From Plutella xylostella (lineage: Eukaryota > Arthropoda > Insecta > Lepidoptera > Plutellidae), in contig NC_064007.1 of NCBI RefSeq assembly GCF_932276165.1, forward strand, positions 4,474,001 to 4,538,000: a stretch of DNA of 64,000 bases, in the 5' to 3' direction. The notes beneath the pieces were generated by a model. That model made no database searches. It had not been told where the DNA came from and saw only the letters and a list, made by a program, of their open reading frames with translations. Shown here one piece after another: positions 12,836 to 24,943 of this stretch; the first letter of the stretch is position 1; every line of letters begins with the position of its first letter. The position numbers were made by a program, and so were the translations under genes.

Positions 12836-13640
12836 TTATTCACCAACACAAATATTTTCAACAACCTATTGCTAGTCCAGAACCAACGCATGACCATGAA
12901 TGTGCACGATTGAAATACCTAGGTTATCTGGATTTTAGAACCTAGAAAGGCTTTCACTGTTTAACTTAGTATCTAAGATATTCTTAGCCTGCCTGCCTAG
13001 GATATTGCCCTCTCAGGTGTACTAGGCAATGCTTGTAAGTCTTAAAGTTCAGTTATAAATTTACAGCACAGATACGTGATAATGATAACAGAGTTTACTT
13101 AAGTGGCAATAAGTTACGGCTATCTATAATTATTTATTTCAATGTTGGTTTTTCATTACCATAATTAAGGGTGGAATCTCTGAAAAGTTAACCCGGTGTT
13201 TTTTAGGCTATAAGGAATCATAGAAGAATCATAGAAATAGCTACTTTTCTTTTCCTAATAAAACTACAATCCTTTTTCATACTGACTTAAAAAAACATAA
13301 ACGGAGATTAAGGATACTAGAATAATTACGTTCTCTATTTAATTTATATTCCAATTGTAGGTAATAATGGCCTCACATGAATCCCAACTTTAATTTTATA
13401 GGATTATCTTAATGAGTTAGTGCACAATCGATAAACGTGCGATTAGTTGGCGTTTAGTAAATGGTTGCGCAGATTTAAATTAGCTTGGTTAATGTGTTCG
13501 ACTTTTCCAAAACAATTTTATAGCCACTATTAATATTGGAAGGATTAGTGTTGGAATATTTGTTTTCGATGTTTTTCTCGCTGGCCCGTAGATAGCTAGC
13601 CTTTAGTAATACGGTCTGAGGAAGGCTGAGGATATGCTGT
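12836..13640. other. Unassigned spacer
   Basis: No gene or recognisable element is seen in this AT-rich stretch. Confidence 0.4.
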
Positions 13641-13984
13641 GAGGCAGAGGACAGAATATGCCTTAAGCTCTATGTCCAGCAGTATATGAAAATGCATGAA
13701 AATTGATACATCCGGCGCACCCTGGGCCGACAGCTAGTGACGCTGCAAGGCTAAGAAGTGCCAATTTCGCTAAAATGGGTTATTGATTGACTTGTGACAT
13801 ATCTGTCAAGAATTTTATGTGGAGAACGTATATAATTGATGAACCAATCCCGGTCGGTTAGATAACCGACTATGGAGAAATTGGAGCTAATCCTCTTACC
13901 AAGTTCATAAGCTAGCGTCAGACACTAGTGTTTGTCACCAACACGCTAAGGAGAAGTGAGGTTTAATGGCTGATGATGATGATA
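13640..13984 (+). mobile_element. Decayed LINE 3' region interrupted by a MITE
   Basis: A TATGTCCAGCAGTATATGAA phrase at about 13,670 and a TGGCTGATGATGATGATAG tail at 13,964-13,983 resemble the two parts of an RTE-type LINE 3' end. The PIF/Harbinger-like MITE at 13,757-13,887 lies between them. The join is inferred; the intervening sequence is heavily decayed. Confidence 0.35.
13757..13887 (+). mobile_element. PIF/Harbinger-like MITE, copy 2
   Basis: The right terminal repeat and subterminal sequence (AACCGACTATGGAGAAATTG) match copy 1. The left terminus has decayed after GTGCCAATTTC. TAA words lie close outside both ends. The interior keeps the ATCTGTCAAGAATTTTAT word. Confidence 0.7.
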
Positions 13985-14349
13985 GGTATAGTATACTACT
14001 AACCGAAATAAGATATAAGGTATAAGCTGTACATAGGTATGTTTGCCTCCGAACGGGTAGGTAGATTTTTGTCTTTACGAATCTGGTAAAGATAATTGGT
14101 ATCTTTCACATTATAAACTGTCGATTGTGTTCAATGCCTAAATATCTTCCTATTTTCTAATCACTACGTCTGTATATGGGCCCTTTTAGGCTCCTTTTAA
14201 GGACCAAGATAAACGTTAGTTTAACTTCGATTAAGCCCACGTTGCGTAGGAAGTTACACAAAACAGTAGTAGTTGTTGATGTGATCACGAAACGAAGGGA
14301 AGACTGGTTTATCAGACTAGCCTTTTCCGTGCTTTGGTTTGCCTGTAAG

Positions 14350-14440
14350 TATTTATGTATAGCTTTCGCCCGCGGTTTCGTACTTTTTTATAAAGCATGC
14401 TATTTCATTCCCATGTCTAAATTCTATTTAAAATCGGTAG
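14350..14440 (+). mobile_element. Old LINE-like repeat scrap
   Basis: The words GCTTTCGCCCGCGGTTTCG and TTCCCATGTCTAAATTCTAT followed by AAAATCGGTA are in the order typical of a very common lepidopteran non-coding repeat. The family name is from memory and unsure. The open frame at 14,176-14,451 runs through it and is not a gene. Confidence 0.4.
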
Positions 14441-15171
14441 TTACCTGGTAAATCTGCCAATAAAAAAATACTTATATAAAAATTTTCCCATTTACATAAA
14501 GACAAACATTTTTGACCTCAGAAGTATATTTTGCAACCATGCGGTATTTTTTAACGGAATCTTTTAGTCTAGACATCGACTTCCCGCCCGCCTTCAGTTT
14601 TGTGATGCGACAATAATGCATCCGTAGATTTCAATATAACATACACCTACTAATCCATCTATCTACCTACCTAATCGATTTTAAACTGCAGATACGTAAC
14701 TTTAAATCCCATATCATCCCGTCTGTTATAGTGGACTATCGGATACTATCCAGGGAGAACTGTTTCACCCTTAAAACGTACGAATTAAGGACGTATACGG
14801 TCTACAATGTTGCGGTTATCTAGTCCCGACTATACTCCGGCTAAACCGCCGTGAGGTAGAACGGCGCCGTTTTCTAGATATTTTATTTAAATAAGTACAT
14901 TTGCAAGATGTTGAAAGACTTAAGGCTGTTCGGGGATACTTTTGAACGAAATACGAGCGACTGGGAAGTCTGAAGTTTTCTTTATAGAATTTAAGGTGGA
15001 TGTAAATGGGTGAAATGCAATTTCGCTATGAAATCGGAATGTGGAGATAGGTTTGACCTAGTTTAATAAACGTTGAGGAGGAGATAGTAATGACTGGCAT
15101 GAATGTTAACACCTAGGTATCTGTTAAAGGCGAAAGGGGGTGATTCAGGGGGTTATTCTATTATTTTCTCC

Positions 15172-15250
15172 TTGGGGGTGTCAGTACCTGGCCACCAGGC
15201 TCTCTCGAGTGGAACTTTTGTGCATATTATTTGTGCAGGGGTTAATCTAA
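15172..15250 (-). mobile_element. tRNA-derived SINE (family 2) 3' fragment
   Basis: The segment matches the 3' half of the minus-strand SINE copies at 17,608, 25,862 and 48,690, through GGGGGTGTCAGTACCTGG, the GGCTCTCTCGAGTGGAAC core and TTTGTGCATAT. The tRNA-like head is missing. Confidence 0.6.
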
Positions 15251-15360
15251 ACAACTTCTATTTTACGACTGTCGAAGTTCAAGAAACAAACATAATTATG
15301 TATCTTCATAATTATGAACTGCAGGTATATAGGTAACGGTTACGTGATTTTTTTCTTTGG

Positions 15361-15388
15361 AGGTATTTTGCAACACCCTGTATATAAA
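15361..15388. mobile_element. Foldback MITE terminus
   Basis: TTTTGCAACACCCTGTATA is the same end sequence as the right terminus of the MITE at 29,229-29,489, including the flanking TA. Only this end is recognisable. Confidence 0.5.
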
Positions 15389-15399
15389 TCCAAAGCTTT

Positions 15400-16490
15400 C
15401 TTTCCAACGCACGTGAAGGTCCACAACAACCGGCACTCAGGGACCGCTGTAAAATCAATACACGCGAGCTCATAACTCGAACAGCACAAATTCCGCTAAG
15501 TAAATATCAAAATTGCTCCAACTTCGCTAATGTTGAACAGGTGTTGAACGCGTGATCGCACTACGGGAGCGAGCAACTTCACTCCTGCGCTATAACGCCG
15601 GTAATTAGGCACCTGTGTGCTGCTTCGGGTTGAATCTGAATTAAATCTGCGTAGTTGGTCTAGAGTTCTAGACTTGAAAAAGTTTCCTTAAGTGGTTTAG
15701 AACATAAGAGCCTTCCCGTATCCGTCCGGCGCACTTTTAACCATTCAGCATCTGGGGCCAAAATTCTCAAAGTCAAAACAAAGTAATTAGTGTCAAATTA
15801 AATTCAAATTGAATCCAAAATCTATTTGTCTACGTAACACTATGAAGAAGAAAAACACTGTTTTCAACCCTCGACCCTAAAGAACTGTTCTGAGTAATAT
15901 TTGTATCAGTCCGAGATCTCCGGCCACTAAGCAAAATTGCTGAATGACAACTGAAATCCCAAGATTTAGAACCTTTTGTGTTAATAACTCTCTCTAACAG
16001 TAATGTCCTAATTTCCGAAATAAAATGAATCAAAAACTATTCCTCCATAACTCACAAGCCGTGAAGCACGGCAGAAGTCAGCCAAACTGGCGCGATGGGC
16101 AATAATACAGACATAAATTAATTTAGCTGTCGTTTGGCCGCCCATGAATTATTTATAATGGCTGTTGATATTCGCTGCTGTTGCATTCCACTGACCCAAT
16201 GGTGGGCAATTGACCCTATTTTAACACAGTTAACAGTTCGTCTGTCGAGAGATGCGGGTTTGAATCCCATCTTGTAACTAGGATTTACAGCGAAGAAATC
16301 AATTTTCGTTACTGCGAAGTTCCCATGGCAGGGAATAAGCCATAAGCCCTCTTGAGAAATCTATCTACTTCTGTCTTTCTGTACATCAGAAAAATCAATT
16401 GAATGTCTAACTACACAAGAAAAGGTAGTTATTTTATATTTTAGATACCTATAGCGGGTTGAACTGAACAACGTGGATGTATACATAATA
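15400..16490. other. Unassigned DNA, partly GC-richer
   Basis: No gene is supported. Blocks at 15,400-15,640 and 16,060-16,240 are CpG-richer than the average here and could be conserved non-coding elements; only composition supports that. Confidence 0.3.
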
Positions 16491-16496
16491 TTATTA

Positions 16497-16690
16497 TGAT
16501 GATATTATCATCATCATCATCACAACCCATCACCTTCCACTTTTAGGGCACGGGTCTGGAAGAACCAGAGAAGGCTTTAAGCCTATAGTTTACCACGCGG
16601 GCCTAGTGCGGGTTGGTGGACCTCAAGGACCGCAAGCTTGTGCTGAGAGTTGTCGGGTAAGTGGGCAACCCGACTGTCAGATGTTTTCAA
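16497..16690 (-). mobile_element. LINE 3' end, minus strand
   Basis: A (TCATCA)n run at about 16,508-16,521 leads into GGGCACGGGTCTGGAAGAAC and ACCACGCGGGCCTAGTGCGG, the usual order of a lepidopteran LINE 3' end on the complementary strand. Its inner end shares the GTCGGGTTGCCCACTTACCC segment (read on minus) with the 3' region of the 5S-headed SINE at 44.8-45.0 kb. Confidence 0.6.
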
Positions 16691-17600
16691 ACTATACTTA
16701 TTCAGTTTTTAAGTAACTTCCCCTCCATGATCGTTGTGGGACACCCTATATTGTATAGGAACACCATATACAATACAATCTTAGCTCAATATACTCAATT
16801 CATCTCAGAAATAGTTTCCTGGATTACGTATCTAAGCCAAGGTTGGCCTGCAAGTTAATTTGCATTGTATAATTGTGGTATTAAGTTAAAGTTGGCTTCC
16901 TGATATACCAATTTACGGAGACGTTCCCTTTCAGTTGTATTGTACTAGAAGCTACCTGTATAAGTTTAAAATACTTTTGCTAAATAGCAAATGTGATATT
17001 ATCATGGGATATCATGTGATTGAAATAATAATTAGACAAATGGAAGTCACAATATTTATCTTTTGGCGAAAATTTCTCCTCTAGCGTTTCAGAAATAATA
17101 GATTAGAATAGAATAATATATCTGTACCTAGTAGTCACCAAAATAACAGAACAGATAAAAAATACTTAGATATATACTAGAAACCATGAACCATATAGGT
17201 GGCCATCAGTTACAAAAAAAGTAAAGAAATTAGAGAGCAGAGTACTTTGTAGGTACATACTAAAAATATTAATACATTCTAACCAAAAAAGCTTGACGAT
17301 AAAGTAAATATTATACCACAAATATATATTATTACGAGTAATTTATACTTATATGATATGTATAGTTATTTCATTTACATGCGGATGCCTAGCGTATACC
17401 AATTTGGACTTTAGATTACGCCCCCGCCAGATAACTAAAATAATCACCACACGAAGCCAGAAACTTTGTCCCTATCAGCACAGACGGTAAGTAAATCTAA
17501 GACTTGTAGCACATTCTCAAACCATAGTATCTCAAACTTTGGATACAGTTACATTTTTGAATTACCAAATAGTATTTTTAGTACTAGGTACTATTCAATT
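16691..17600. other. Unassigned AT-rich DNA
   Basis: Nothing recognisable is seen. Confidence 0.4.
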
Positions 17601-17607
17601 TTATTCT

Positions 17608-17825
17608 CTGTGGGGGCGTAAGTGCCTACACCTGGCTCTCAGGAATAGAACCTTTGTGTACATCCCCTAGGTCTAAACTGCCTAAGCTTGGACCATTTCC
17701 CACCACGCTGCCTGGTCTACTGCGGATGATGAATTCACATTCTAGATATGCAATAATGTCAGCACCAGGATTCGAACCCACATCTCCGGCGTGAAAAGCG
17801 GGCGCTTACCCTTATACTTCTAATG
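17608..17825 (-). mobile_element. tRNA-derived SINE (family 2), copy
   Basis: On the minus strand a B box GGTTCGAATCC is present (17,768-17,778), followed by the family body. The A-box part of the tRNA-like head is lost beyond GCGCCCGC. The body aligns with copies at 25,862 and 48,690. Confidence 0.75.
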
Positions 17826-18579
17826 CCCTATTTTAGCTTTCCAAACCAGCTTAAAATGCAAGTCTCACAAACGCTTAAGACATTTTCGAGACAAGGACCA
17901 AACTTTGGTAGTCCTTGCCAGCCACGGATCACGGGGAACCTACGATTATGCATATTAGTTGCAAAGTAAGGTTAAGTTAGAATAACTTGGTGAGTCATTG
18001 TTAATCCGGGCCCAACCATGAGGGCCAAGTGAATCTTCGGTGAAAGCTAATGTCGCTTTTGCAACATAACAAATCAACCGGAAATTTAAAAAATAACAAT
18101 ATAGAAGTTTATCTGTCCACCTCCGTAGATGGTTTTACAGGTCTTGTCTTAATAAAAATATTTAAAAGGGTATGTGTATTTGTGTAATAGCCAGTCTGAA
18201 GCTTTATTGATTCAGGATACTATCCCTTATTGAGTAAAATTCATGAAAGTAAGACAAGAACACAAACCCACCCCACATAATAATTGTTGCAGGAAGAGCC
18301 ATAAACGAAAATTCATAACTTATAACTTTTTCTATTTGAACTTTTAGCAGGGAGCCATGAAATAATAGCAGGTCCTCATTGCTAATTAAGAAGAGACAGA
18401 CGGTGGTATTGAGAATGTCATATCTGTCGAAAAACCAGGAAATGTTGCTTGATACATTCCTAAAATTCACCTATCAAGACGAATTGAGCGCGGCTATTGT
18501 ATTTTTTTTTTGTTGTATTCTTTTTTGTTTCTCTTTTTATTGTACAGCGTGTCTTTTGTTTCTTTCTTTCTTTCTATTC
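17826..18579. other. Unassigned spacer
   Basis: No gene or element is recognised. A T-rich/CTTT-rich run is present at about 18,500-18,580. Confidence 0.4.
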
Positions 18580-18581
18580 TA

Positions 18582-18660
18582 CACTCCACGGGCAATGAAA
18601 AAGTTCCAGTGACTTATGGAACCTCAATGGCAGGTGGAACTTTTTCATTGCACGTGAGTG
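18582..18660. mobile_element. 79-bp TA-flanked miniature inverted-repeat element
   Basis: The outer ends CACTC/GAGTG are followed by an arm containing GCAATGAAAAAGTTCC, matched by GGAACTTTTTCATTGC on the right, around a short centre. TA lies at 18,580-18,581 and 18,661-18,662, as for Tc1/mariner-type insertions. The arm word CACGGGCAATGAAAAA is close to the CACGGCAATGAAA motifs repeated at 24.0 and 26.4 kb. Confidence 0.7.
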
Positions 18661-18661
18661 T

Positions 18662-20570
18662 AATCGGCTAATTACAGTTATTAGTATAATATTATTATAC
18701 AATACATTACAAGTAATTAACATTGAAGTCAATGTTCTAAAATAAAATAAAAAGCAATCTCTATTCATGTTTTTTTTTCAGTTAATTACATCTGTTCCTG
18801 AAACAGTTTAAACGCGTTGTGTTTCCTTACACATTTTAGGTTAATTTATTCGTGGCTCATCCTTGTTTCACCCTCAAGGGCCAAGGGTGCTTGTAATGAT
18901 CTAACTTGATAATCTCTATGAAATTAATGTGGCTAAAGAAGCGGTAAATTTTACGCCGCCGCCTCCCAGAGGGCGTTGGCAAAGTTATGTGGATGTCTCT
19001 TCGGGTACTTTTTTCTTCTTTGGATTTTTTTTGCGTTTGATTGTGATGTAGGTAGCAGAGGTCAATGATCTCGTATTCGTAGATATTTTATTGAAATTTT
19101 ACACTTATTTTGTATTGGGTATAAATGGCAATGGTACTTACGTAGTACGTAAGGATGGGATGAAAACACTTGTGTGACAAGTACAATGCTTTCAAAACTA
19201 ACAATATCAGTAGACTTATAGAGCTGATATTAAATTAAGTACTACAAATCACTAAAAGCGGCAATAATATTGTTTCCGTCCGTGAAAAAGCGACAAACTT
19301 GGCGTTAATAATCTAAATTTCTAAAGTAATTATTTCAAAAAGTTTCCCAAAACTGAAGCGTAGCTGTAGCCGTAGCGTAATAAAATTAGTGATGAACTTT
19401 GATTGATTTTAATAATGCTCGGATTTGAAGTAGAGAAACTTGTACAAATTGCTGTTCAATTTATAACTTTACTGCTTTTGACGGCCCTTTGTGTTGAAAT
19501 TGACAGTTTTTGACACTTTGACAGCGGCGGGCCGTTTTGACCGGCAGGGCTCGTTTTTCATCTTTCTTGGTGTAAATAAATTAATTTATCCGTACTTTAC
19601 TAATGCTTCCACATGCCTATAAGATATGCGGGATTCCTTTAAGAAATAGTAGGTATGTCTATATCACACTTGAATCTATACCTAATGTATGTACCTATAC
19701 AAATATAAAAAGATACAGCATGGCCCGCCCAGAGTTGAAAGTATTTATAAACACACTGTATAACAACTTAATTTCTTGGTAAAATCTTAAAGTAAAGGTA
19801 ATATCACAAATCGAAATATTTACGCACACATACAAGCCTACCTTATTACAATTTCCATAACTCAGTGAGAGCGATCCAACATTATCATAAGTTTTGAGGT
19901 GCGGGCGGGTAATCCCGGCTCCAGTTGGCTCAAGATGGCTCAAAATGGATCAAAATGGATCAAAATGGCTCAAGTGAGATACGCCAGTGTGTCCGAAGCT
20001 TTAGGGCGGTGGACATAGAAATAAACGGGCGTCCGTTTTGGAGATTGGAAGTCATTGATTTGATGACCTGATGTGTGCGATAGAGTTATCTAAACAGTTG
20101 ACTATAGAGTAGGATACCCTCTCTTGTGGGTGAAGGTTTCTGGTAGTTATTCCTTTTCATTCAATCTAAACAGCAACTTTTTTTAAACCTGACTCTGTTT
20201 CTAATGAGTGTTTCATTTGTTTACAGGTACTGAATAAGAGCAACGAAACATTAAAAAGGAGTGTAAGTGAAATTCGTCATAGTACCCGAGTCAATATTAT
20301 AGGTACCTATTTATGTATACTTATTTGAATCAAAAGTCACTCTAGGAACGGTTCCTAGATAAACGAGGGAAAATACCACATTCAGGCGATCTTATTCCAA
20401 ATACAAAATACCTTCAGCCAACACATGGAGTCTCTTCAAGTAAATAAAAATAGGCGAATATATTGAATGGTTGGTTCTGTTCTTGTTGGACCATTTCTTC
20501 GACCCCTACTTTACGTAGCATATTTTATATGACATTACTTAACTTATGTTTAAATAATATGTAGCAGTCT
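18662..20570. other. Unassigned DNA
   Basis: No gene is supported. It contains a 10-bp tandem array at 19,926-19,974 and a perfect 9-bp-arm palindrome TCTAGGAACGGTTCCTAGA at 20,341-20,359. Confidence 0.4.
19926..19974. repeat. 10-bp tandem repeat, about 5 units
   Basis: Units of TGGCTCAAAA or TGGATCAAAA repeat five times with few changes. Confidence 0.9.
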
Positions 20571-20645
20571 ATAGATAGATAGATAGATATTCTTTATTTG
20601 TACACAAAACATGGACAACATTACAAAAAACTATACTTGTAGTAT
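20570..20645 (-). mobile_element. LINE 3' tail with (ATAG)n
   Basis: An (ATAG)n run followed by TTCTTTATTTGTACACAAAA and CATGGACAACATTAC matches the complementary strand of a common lepidopteran LINE 3' end. No coding sequence remains. Confidence 0.45.
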
Positions 20646-20828
20646 GAGGGTTTGTGCAATATTGTACTTAATAATCATGTTTTCTTAATTTATTGATTGT
20701 AAAATTGTTTATCAAATACTTAAATATACATTTATGTTATCGGTAACTACCACAGGTAACTACAAATTTCACTTAAGTATTTTTTTACGAACAGAAATTT
20801 AGAATATTAAAAAACTTCTATTAGTAAA

Positions 20829-21408
20829 AAAAAACCGGCCAAGTGCGAGTCGGGCTCGCGCACAAAGGGTTCCGTAGCAGCAAATCAAAATTACAGTTAA
20901 ATCAACCTATCTCAAAAACTATAAGAGATACTTTGATCAAACCAAAAATCGTTGAAAGAGTTAATTAGCATGCATCACCTCTATTTTTTTTAGAATTTTA
21001 TACCCCGTAGTTATAAAAATAGAGGGGGGGGGGACATACTTTTTACGACTTTGAGAGCTGATATCTCAAAAACCGTTCACTTTAAGAAAAATGTTTTTTA
21101 GAAAACTTTATATCATTTTAAAAGACCTTTCCATTGATACCCCACACGGGTATGTACATCGAAAAAAAAAATTTCATCCCTCAGTTACATGTATGGGGGG
21201 CCCCACCCCCAATTCTTTTTTTTACTATTTAGTGTCATATTTTTGTAGCGGTTCATACAACACATATTCCCATCAAATTTCATCACTGTAGTACTTATAG
21301 TTTCCGAGTAAATCGGCTGTGACAGACGGACAGACGGACAGACGGACAGACGGACATGACGAAACTATAAGGGTTCCGTTTTTGCCATTTTGGCTACGGA
21401 ACCCTAAA
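20829..21408. repeat. 580-bp dispersed repeat A, copy 1
   Basis: The unit begins with an A-run and CCGGCCAAGTGCGAGTCGGG, and ends GCTACGGAACCCTAA. Near its ends it carries a 13-bp inverted pair AGGGTTCCGTAGC (20,866-20,878) and GCTACGGAACCCT (21,393-21,405). Four-fold GACAGACG units lie near 21,320-21,350. The copy at 61,624-62,205 is almost identical, with one single-base indel and a few substitutions by eye. A 66-codon open frame inside is conserved only because the DNA is. I do not assign a superfamily. Confidence 0.9.
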
Positions 21409-23343
21409 AACCGGTAGTTACCTACTAAACTATCGTAACCTGGTATAAAACAATTTAATTACTCAAAACCTTGCGCCCATGCTTGAAGGTCTACTGGGTC
21501 GAAGCCCCCCACCTCATGCCCAAGGGATGGCCAATAACTCTGGTAGGATTCGAACCCTGTACTGTATGTAAATGGATCTCAGAGAGCGTGCGTTTATCGT
21601 AGGGTTGAGTGATATCTCTGGCTTATTCTTTTATTAGATTTTGCGGTTACATGAAATGTTTTGAGTGTTGTCGGGAAGGAGCTTAGTCAAGTATATGTAA
21701 TATATTATATCTCTGGTTTGGAGGAAGTATGGCGTTGTTACGGTTTTGATGTAAGTGTCAATAGATGGAAAATTTTGTTTTGCAGCTTTCTTACGAATTA
21801 TCAATTACCTTTTTAAACTATAAAAACTTCATCATTACATCGATCTTGACCCCTATTTCCTATAAGTCCAGTCATAAACATCAACCTAATAAGCTAAACT
21901 AGATTTGTTGATCAATCGTCAACACATTTTTTCCGTCTGGCAACCCTGAAGGAGTCGGGAATGATTGCATTGGATGCCTGCGCGGCGGCGGCGGCGGCGG
22001 CGGCGGGTAACTAGATTCAGAGCTGGCAACACTCGCGCTCGACTCTTGAAGAATTCTCGGGGAACGGTATCGGAGTAGGTGAATAGGAAGTAAATGGAAT
22101 GGGAGATTGTTTTAGATTTTGAGGAATTTTGCGTGGAAATTAAGGCTAATAATATAGAAGAAAAAGTTGATGATACAGTGTTGCTGTGTTTCTGTTGGGA
22201 GTAACCTATGATGGTTGCCAAAGAGCTAATGTTTTAATAAATACTGTCCTTCGGTATGAAAGGCAGCACATATGACCAATGTATTAAATTTCTGTTGTTT
22301 TTGAAAAAGTAACATCAACTTTTTTACTAGGTATACTCACACATCTATCGTGTCTGCAACGCACAACCGAAATAATTATAATAAAAAAATGCAAAATGTG
22401 ACGCAAGCAGAGGTAGAATGTAATGACAGCCCTAACACGACAATCCCATCTAACCAGGGTTGTCAAATTAACATACGCACACAACGCTCCTATTGGCTCA
22501 GCCGTCTGTTTGAACTGTGCGGACAATTCCAGCCGCCATTTTTATTAATTAAAAACCTCCGGTTAATTTTTGCGCGGGCTTTTGGAAGGTAGATTGGAAG
22601 AATATACTTTGTAGGTACTTTGGGTTATCTATCTCTTTCCAGCTTGAAGTTTTAAAGGTATACGTCTCCTTGTTTACTTTTATTTGAGGTATGATTTTTT
22701 GCTTTTGTTTCCGAGCTTACTATGTCAGATAGAGGACATTATGTCTGATGATGAACAATGTGGAGTATGAAGAATATAATACATGACGTTATATGCATAC
22801 TGAATAAAACCCGAAACAAATATACGAATCACTATAACAAACGGCAATATTTGAAACGCCGAACACAGGAGAACTAGTAAAAAACCACAGCAATGCGCAA
22901 ACACAAAAAGCGAAGAAAACATTAAACCAAAATCCGAATCTGACTTACAAATGCACAACAGCGAACACCGCAAGAAAACTTAATTACCAACGCTCAAACT
23001 TCTCGATCGCTTCCCGCGGCTAAACAAGGAGGCATTTAACTTAAAAATATACTTTTTCGTACAACAAAAGTATGGCAACACAGCTCCTGTTGCCTGCCGA
23101 CGAAATCGAGTTTGCATTTTAACAACCTTCTTACAATACAAATGTTCTCGCATAAATAAAACGCGCGTGAATTTTTACGCTCTCATAAAATGTACTAGGG
23201 TTACTGAGACGCTGAGGAGGTTAAAGAAACTGGTTCGGAACGATTGTTATCTGGCCGAGGAAATCGGGCACTGATTTATTTGGAATCTTTAGGATACTTG
23301 ATCCCAATTGAATGTGGTATCATTAAATTTGATTGAATCGCTG
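21409..23343. other. Unassigned DNA with short GC-rich patches
   Basis: No gene is supported. A possible decayed SINE with a B-box-like GGATTCGAACCC lies near 21,546. A (CGG)n run occupies about 21,981-22,006. A YY1-like AGCCGCCATTTTT lies at about 22,533. These hint at a CpG-containing regulatory or promoter-like patch at 21.95-22.56 kb but do not establish one. Confidence 0.35.
21981..22006. repeat. (CGG)n microsatellite
   Basis: About eight uninterrupted CGG triplets lie in an otherwise AT-rich area. No reading frame through them has splice or start signals that I trust. Confidence 0.9.
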
Positions 23344-23373
23344 TACACACGGCAACATCAAATGGTCGGCAGG

Positions 23374-23419
23374 GCACACTAACGTAGTGTATGTGTGCAC
23401 ACTAACGTTGTCTATGTGT
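23374..23419. repeat. 23-bp tandem duplication in the left arm
   Basis: Two consecutive 23-bp units starting GCACACTAACGT and ending TATGTGT differ at two positions. The right arm of the element has a single equivalent unit. Confidence 0.85.
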
Positions 23420-23458
23420 GCATAAACGCAGAAATCGGTTTACACACCAGTAACAAAC

Positions 23459-23480
23459 CACACACACACACACACACACA
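23459..23480. repeat. (CA)n microsatellite
   Basis: About ten CA dinucleotides lie inside the left arm of the inverted-repeat element. Confidence 0.9.
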
Positions 23481-23610
23481 ACAGCACAAACGAGTTTGCG
23501 CGTAGGCAAACGCCCGCATACCAGCTGTGACATAAAAATATCAACCGGTAGTGTTAGTGAAATAGTTATAAAATTGATGTGAAGCAAAATTTCACTACCT
23601 GTGTCTATAC

Positions 23611-23686
23611 ACTTCGTAGCTCATTGGTAGAATGTTAGACTAATGAAACATAGGTCGTGAGTTCGAGTCCACGGATGGTTATTTTT
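23611..23686 (+). ncRNA. tRNA-like Pol III module, left arm
   Basis: The segment has an A-box match TAGCTCATTGG (23,617-23,627), a B-box match AGTTCGAGTCC (23,660-23,670) at tRNA spacing, and a TTTTT run at 23,682-23,686, where a Pol III terminator would sit. It does not fold into a full cloverleaf: acceptor ends do not pair and the anticodon arm is irregular. It is therefore a tRNA-derived transcription unit or relic, not a working tRNA gene. Direction is from the element tip inward. Confidence 0.5.
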
Positions 23687-24036
23687 ATTTAACTTAATTC
23701 AAATTTTGCGTTCATTTAAACGCTGTTGAGTATAAAATTAATATATTTGAAACTGACAAATGACTACAAGCTGCATAGCTGTCGACTATTTCTCTTCGCC
23801 AAAAATATATGATTCGTTCTTCATTTGAGAATTAAAACCATTCTACCCTCATACAATATGAGGGTGGATTTCAACAAGTCCTAAAAAATCTTCATTTCCG
23901 TGGACTTTTTTATCTTTAGGTTTTTTATATTGAAAAAGCGCTTTTATTAAAGTTTTTTTTAATGTTAGTGTTCTTACTTAATGGCTAGCAGATAAGTTAA
24001 AAACTTAACGAGATACAGATGATCAAAAATTTCGTG

Positions 24037-24180
24037 CCACGGCGATGACACATGCGTTCACGGCAATGAAATAAGCGTCCACGGCAATGAAAAAAACATC
24101 CACGGCAATGAAACTAACGCCCACGGCAATGAAAGAACTGTGCTATGGATATGAAAGAATCAATCCATTGCAATAAAAAA
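24037..24180 (+). repeat. 21-bp-phased CACGGCAATGAAA motif cluster, left
   Basis: Five good motif copies start at 24,038, 24,059, 24,080, 24,101 and 24,122, exactly 21 bp apart, followed by two decayed copies at about 24,144 and 24,166. Only the 12-13-bp core is conserved; the 8-bp spacers differ. The core shares CACGGCAA with the element's terminal inverted repeat. Confidence 0.85.
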
Positions 24181-24435
24181 AACTGTGAGGGAAACGCAAA
24201 CTTAGACAGATTATGTATGGTAGAAATATTTGGATAGATATTGGAACGAAAGAAAGAACGACAGTATGTATAAAATAATAAAGAATGTAGTATGGAATTC
24301 ATTAAGTAGTATTATGGGGTTCGTATTGCGACTTATAAAAACTTAATGTTTAATTTCACATTAATATCGTTCACAACATATAATTAACCTTATCTATTAT
24401 AACATCTATATTTTCATAAAGTATAATATTATACA

Positions 24436-24850
24436 TGTTGCCAGTGATGACCTACGGTGCCGAGACGTGGTCTTTAGGTCTCTTAAATAGGCTCGGAGTC
24501 ACCCAGCAAGCTATGGAAAGGGCTATGCTCGGCGTATTTCTACGTGATCGAATCAGAAATGAAGGGATCCGTAGAAGAACCAAAGTAACCGACATGGCCT
24601 ATCGAGTCGGTAAGCTGAAATGGCAATGGGCCGGACACATTGCTCGAAGGACTGATGGTCGGTGGAGCAGAAGAGTCCTCGAGTGGAGACCACGTAGCGG
24701 CAAGCCCCGCGAGATGGACGGACGATATAGTCAAGTCCGCGGGGAAGAACTGGATGCGGGCCGCCTCCGATCGGACAAGGTGGAAATCATTGGGGAAGGC
24801 CTATGTTCAGCAGTGGACGTCCTATGGCTGAGATGATGATGATGATGATA
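24436..24850 (+). mobile_element. 5'-truncated RTE-clade LINE with target duplication
   Basis: This is the 3' end of a non-LTR retrotransposon of the RTE type, whose full protein is an apurinic endonuclease plus reverse transcriptase. The coding frame opens with a MTYGAETWSL motif, seen just after the RT core in this family, and continues through WQWAGHIARR. A frameshift near 24,700 then moves the family tail (ARWTDDIV, AYVQQWTSYG) into another frame. The 3' end has GGCCTATGTTCAGCAGTGGA and a (TGATGA)n tail. Direct repeats ATAATATTATACA flank it at 24,423-24,435 and 24,851-24,863. It inserted into the larger inverted-repeat element. Confidence 0.9.
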
Positions 24851-24943
24851 ATAATATTATACAGTATACGAACTGTTAATTTTATGTAAAGTTCATAAAA
24901 TATATTATGATATGACATGATCAGCTGAGTTACAAATCACCGA

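Noticed and set aside
14176..14451. 91-codon open frame
   Set aside because: Its second half lies in an old dispersed repeat scrap.
21320..21352. CRISPR-like short repeats (GACAGACG units)
   Set aside because: Eukaryotic context, 8-bp contiguous tandem units without spacers, and present identically in both copies of repeat A.
21950..22220. Possible CGG-containing promoter or exon
   Set aside because: Only a (CGG)n run and modest CpG content support it; no start, splice or conserved coding signal was found.
23611..23680. Functional tRNA gene in the left arm
   Set aside because: A and B boxes are good, but acceptor strands do not pair and the anticodon stem is irregular.
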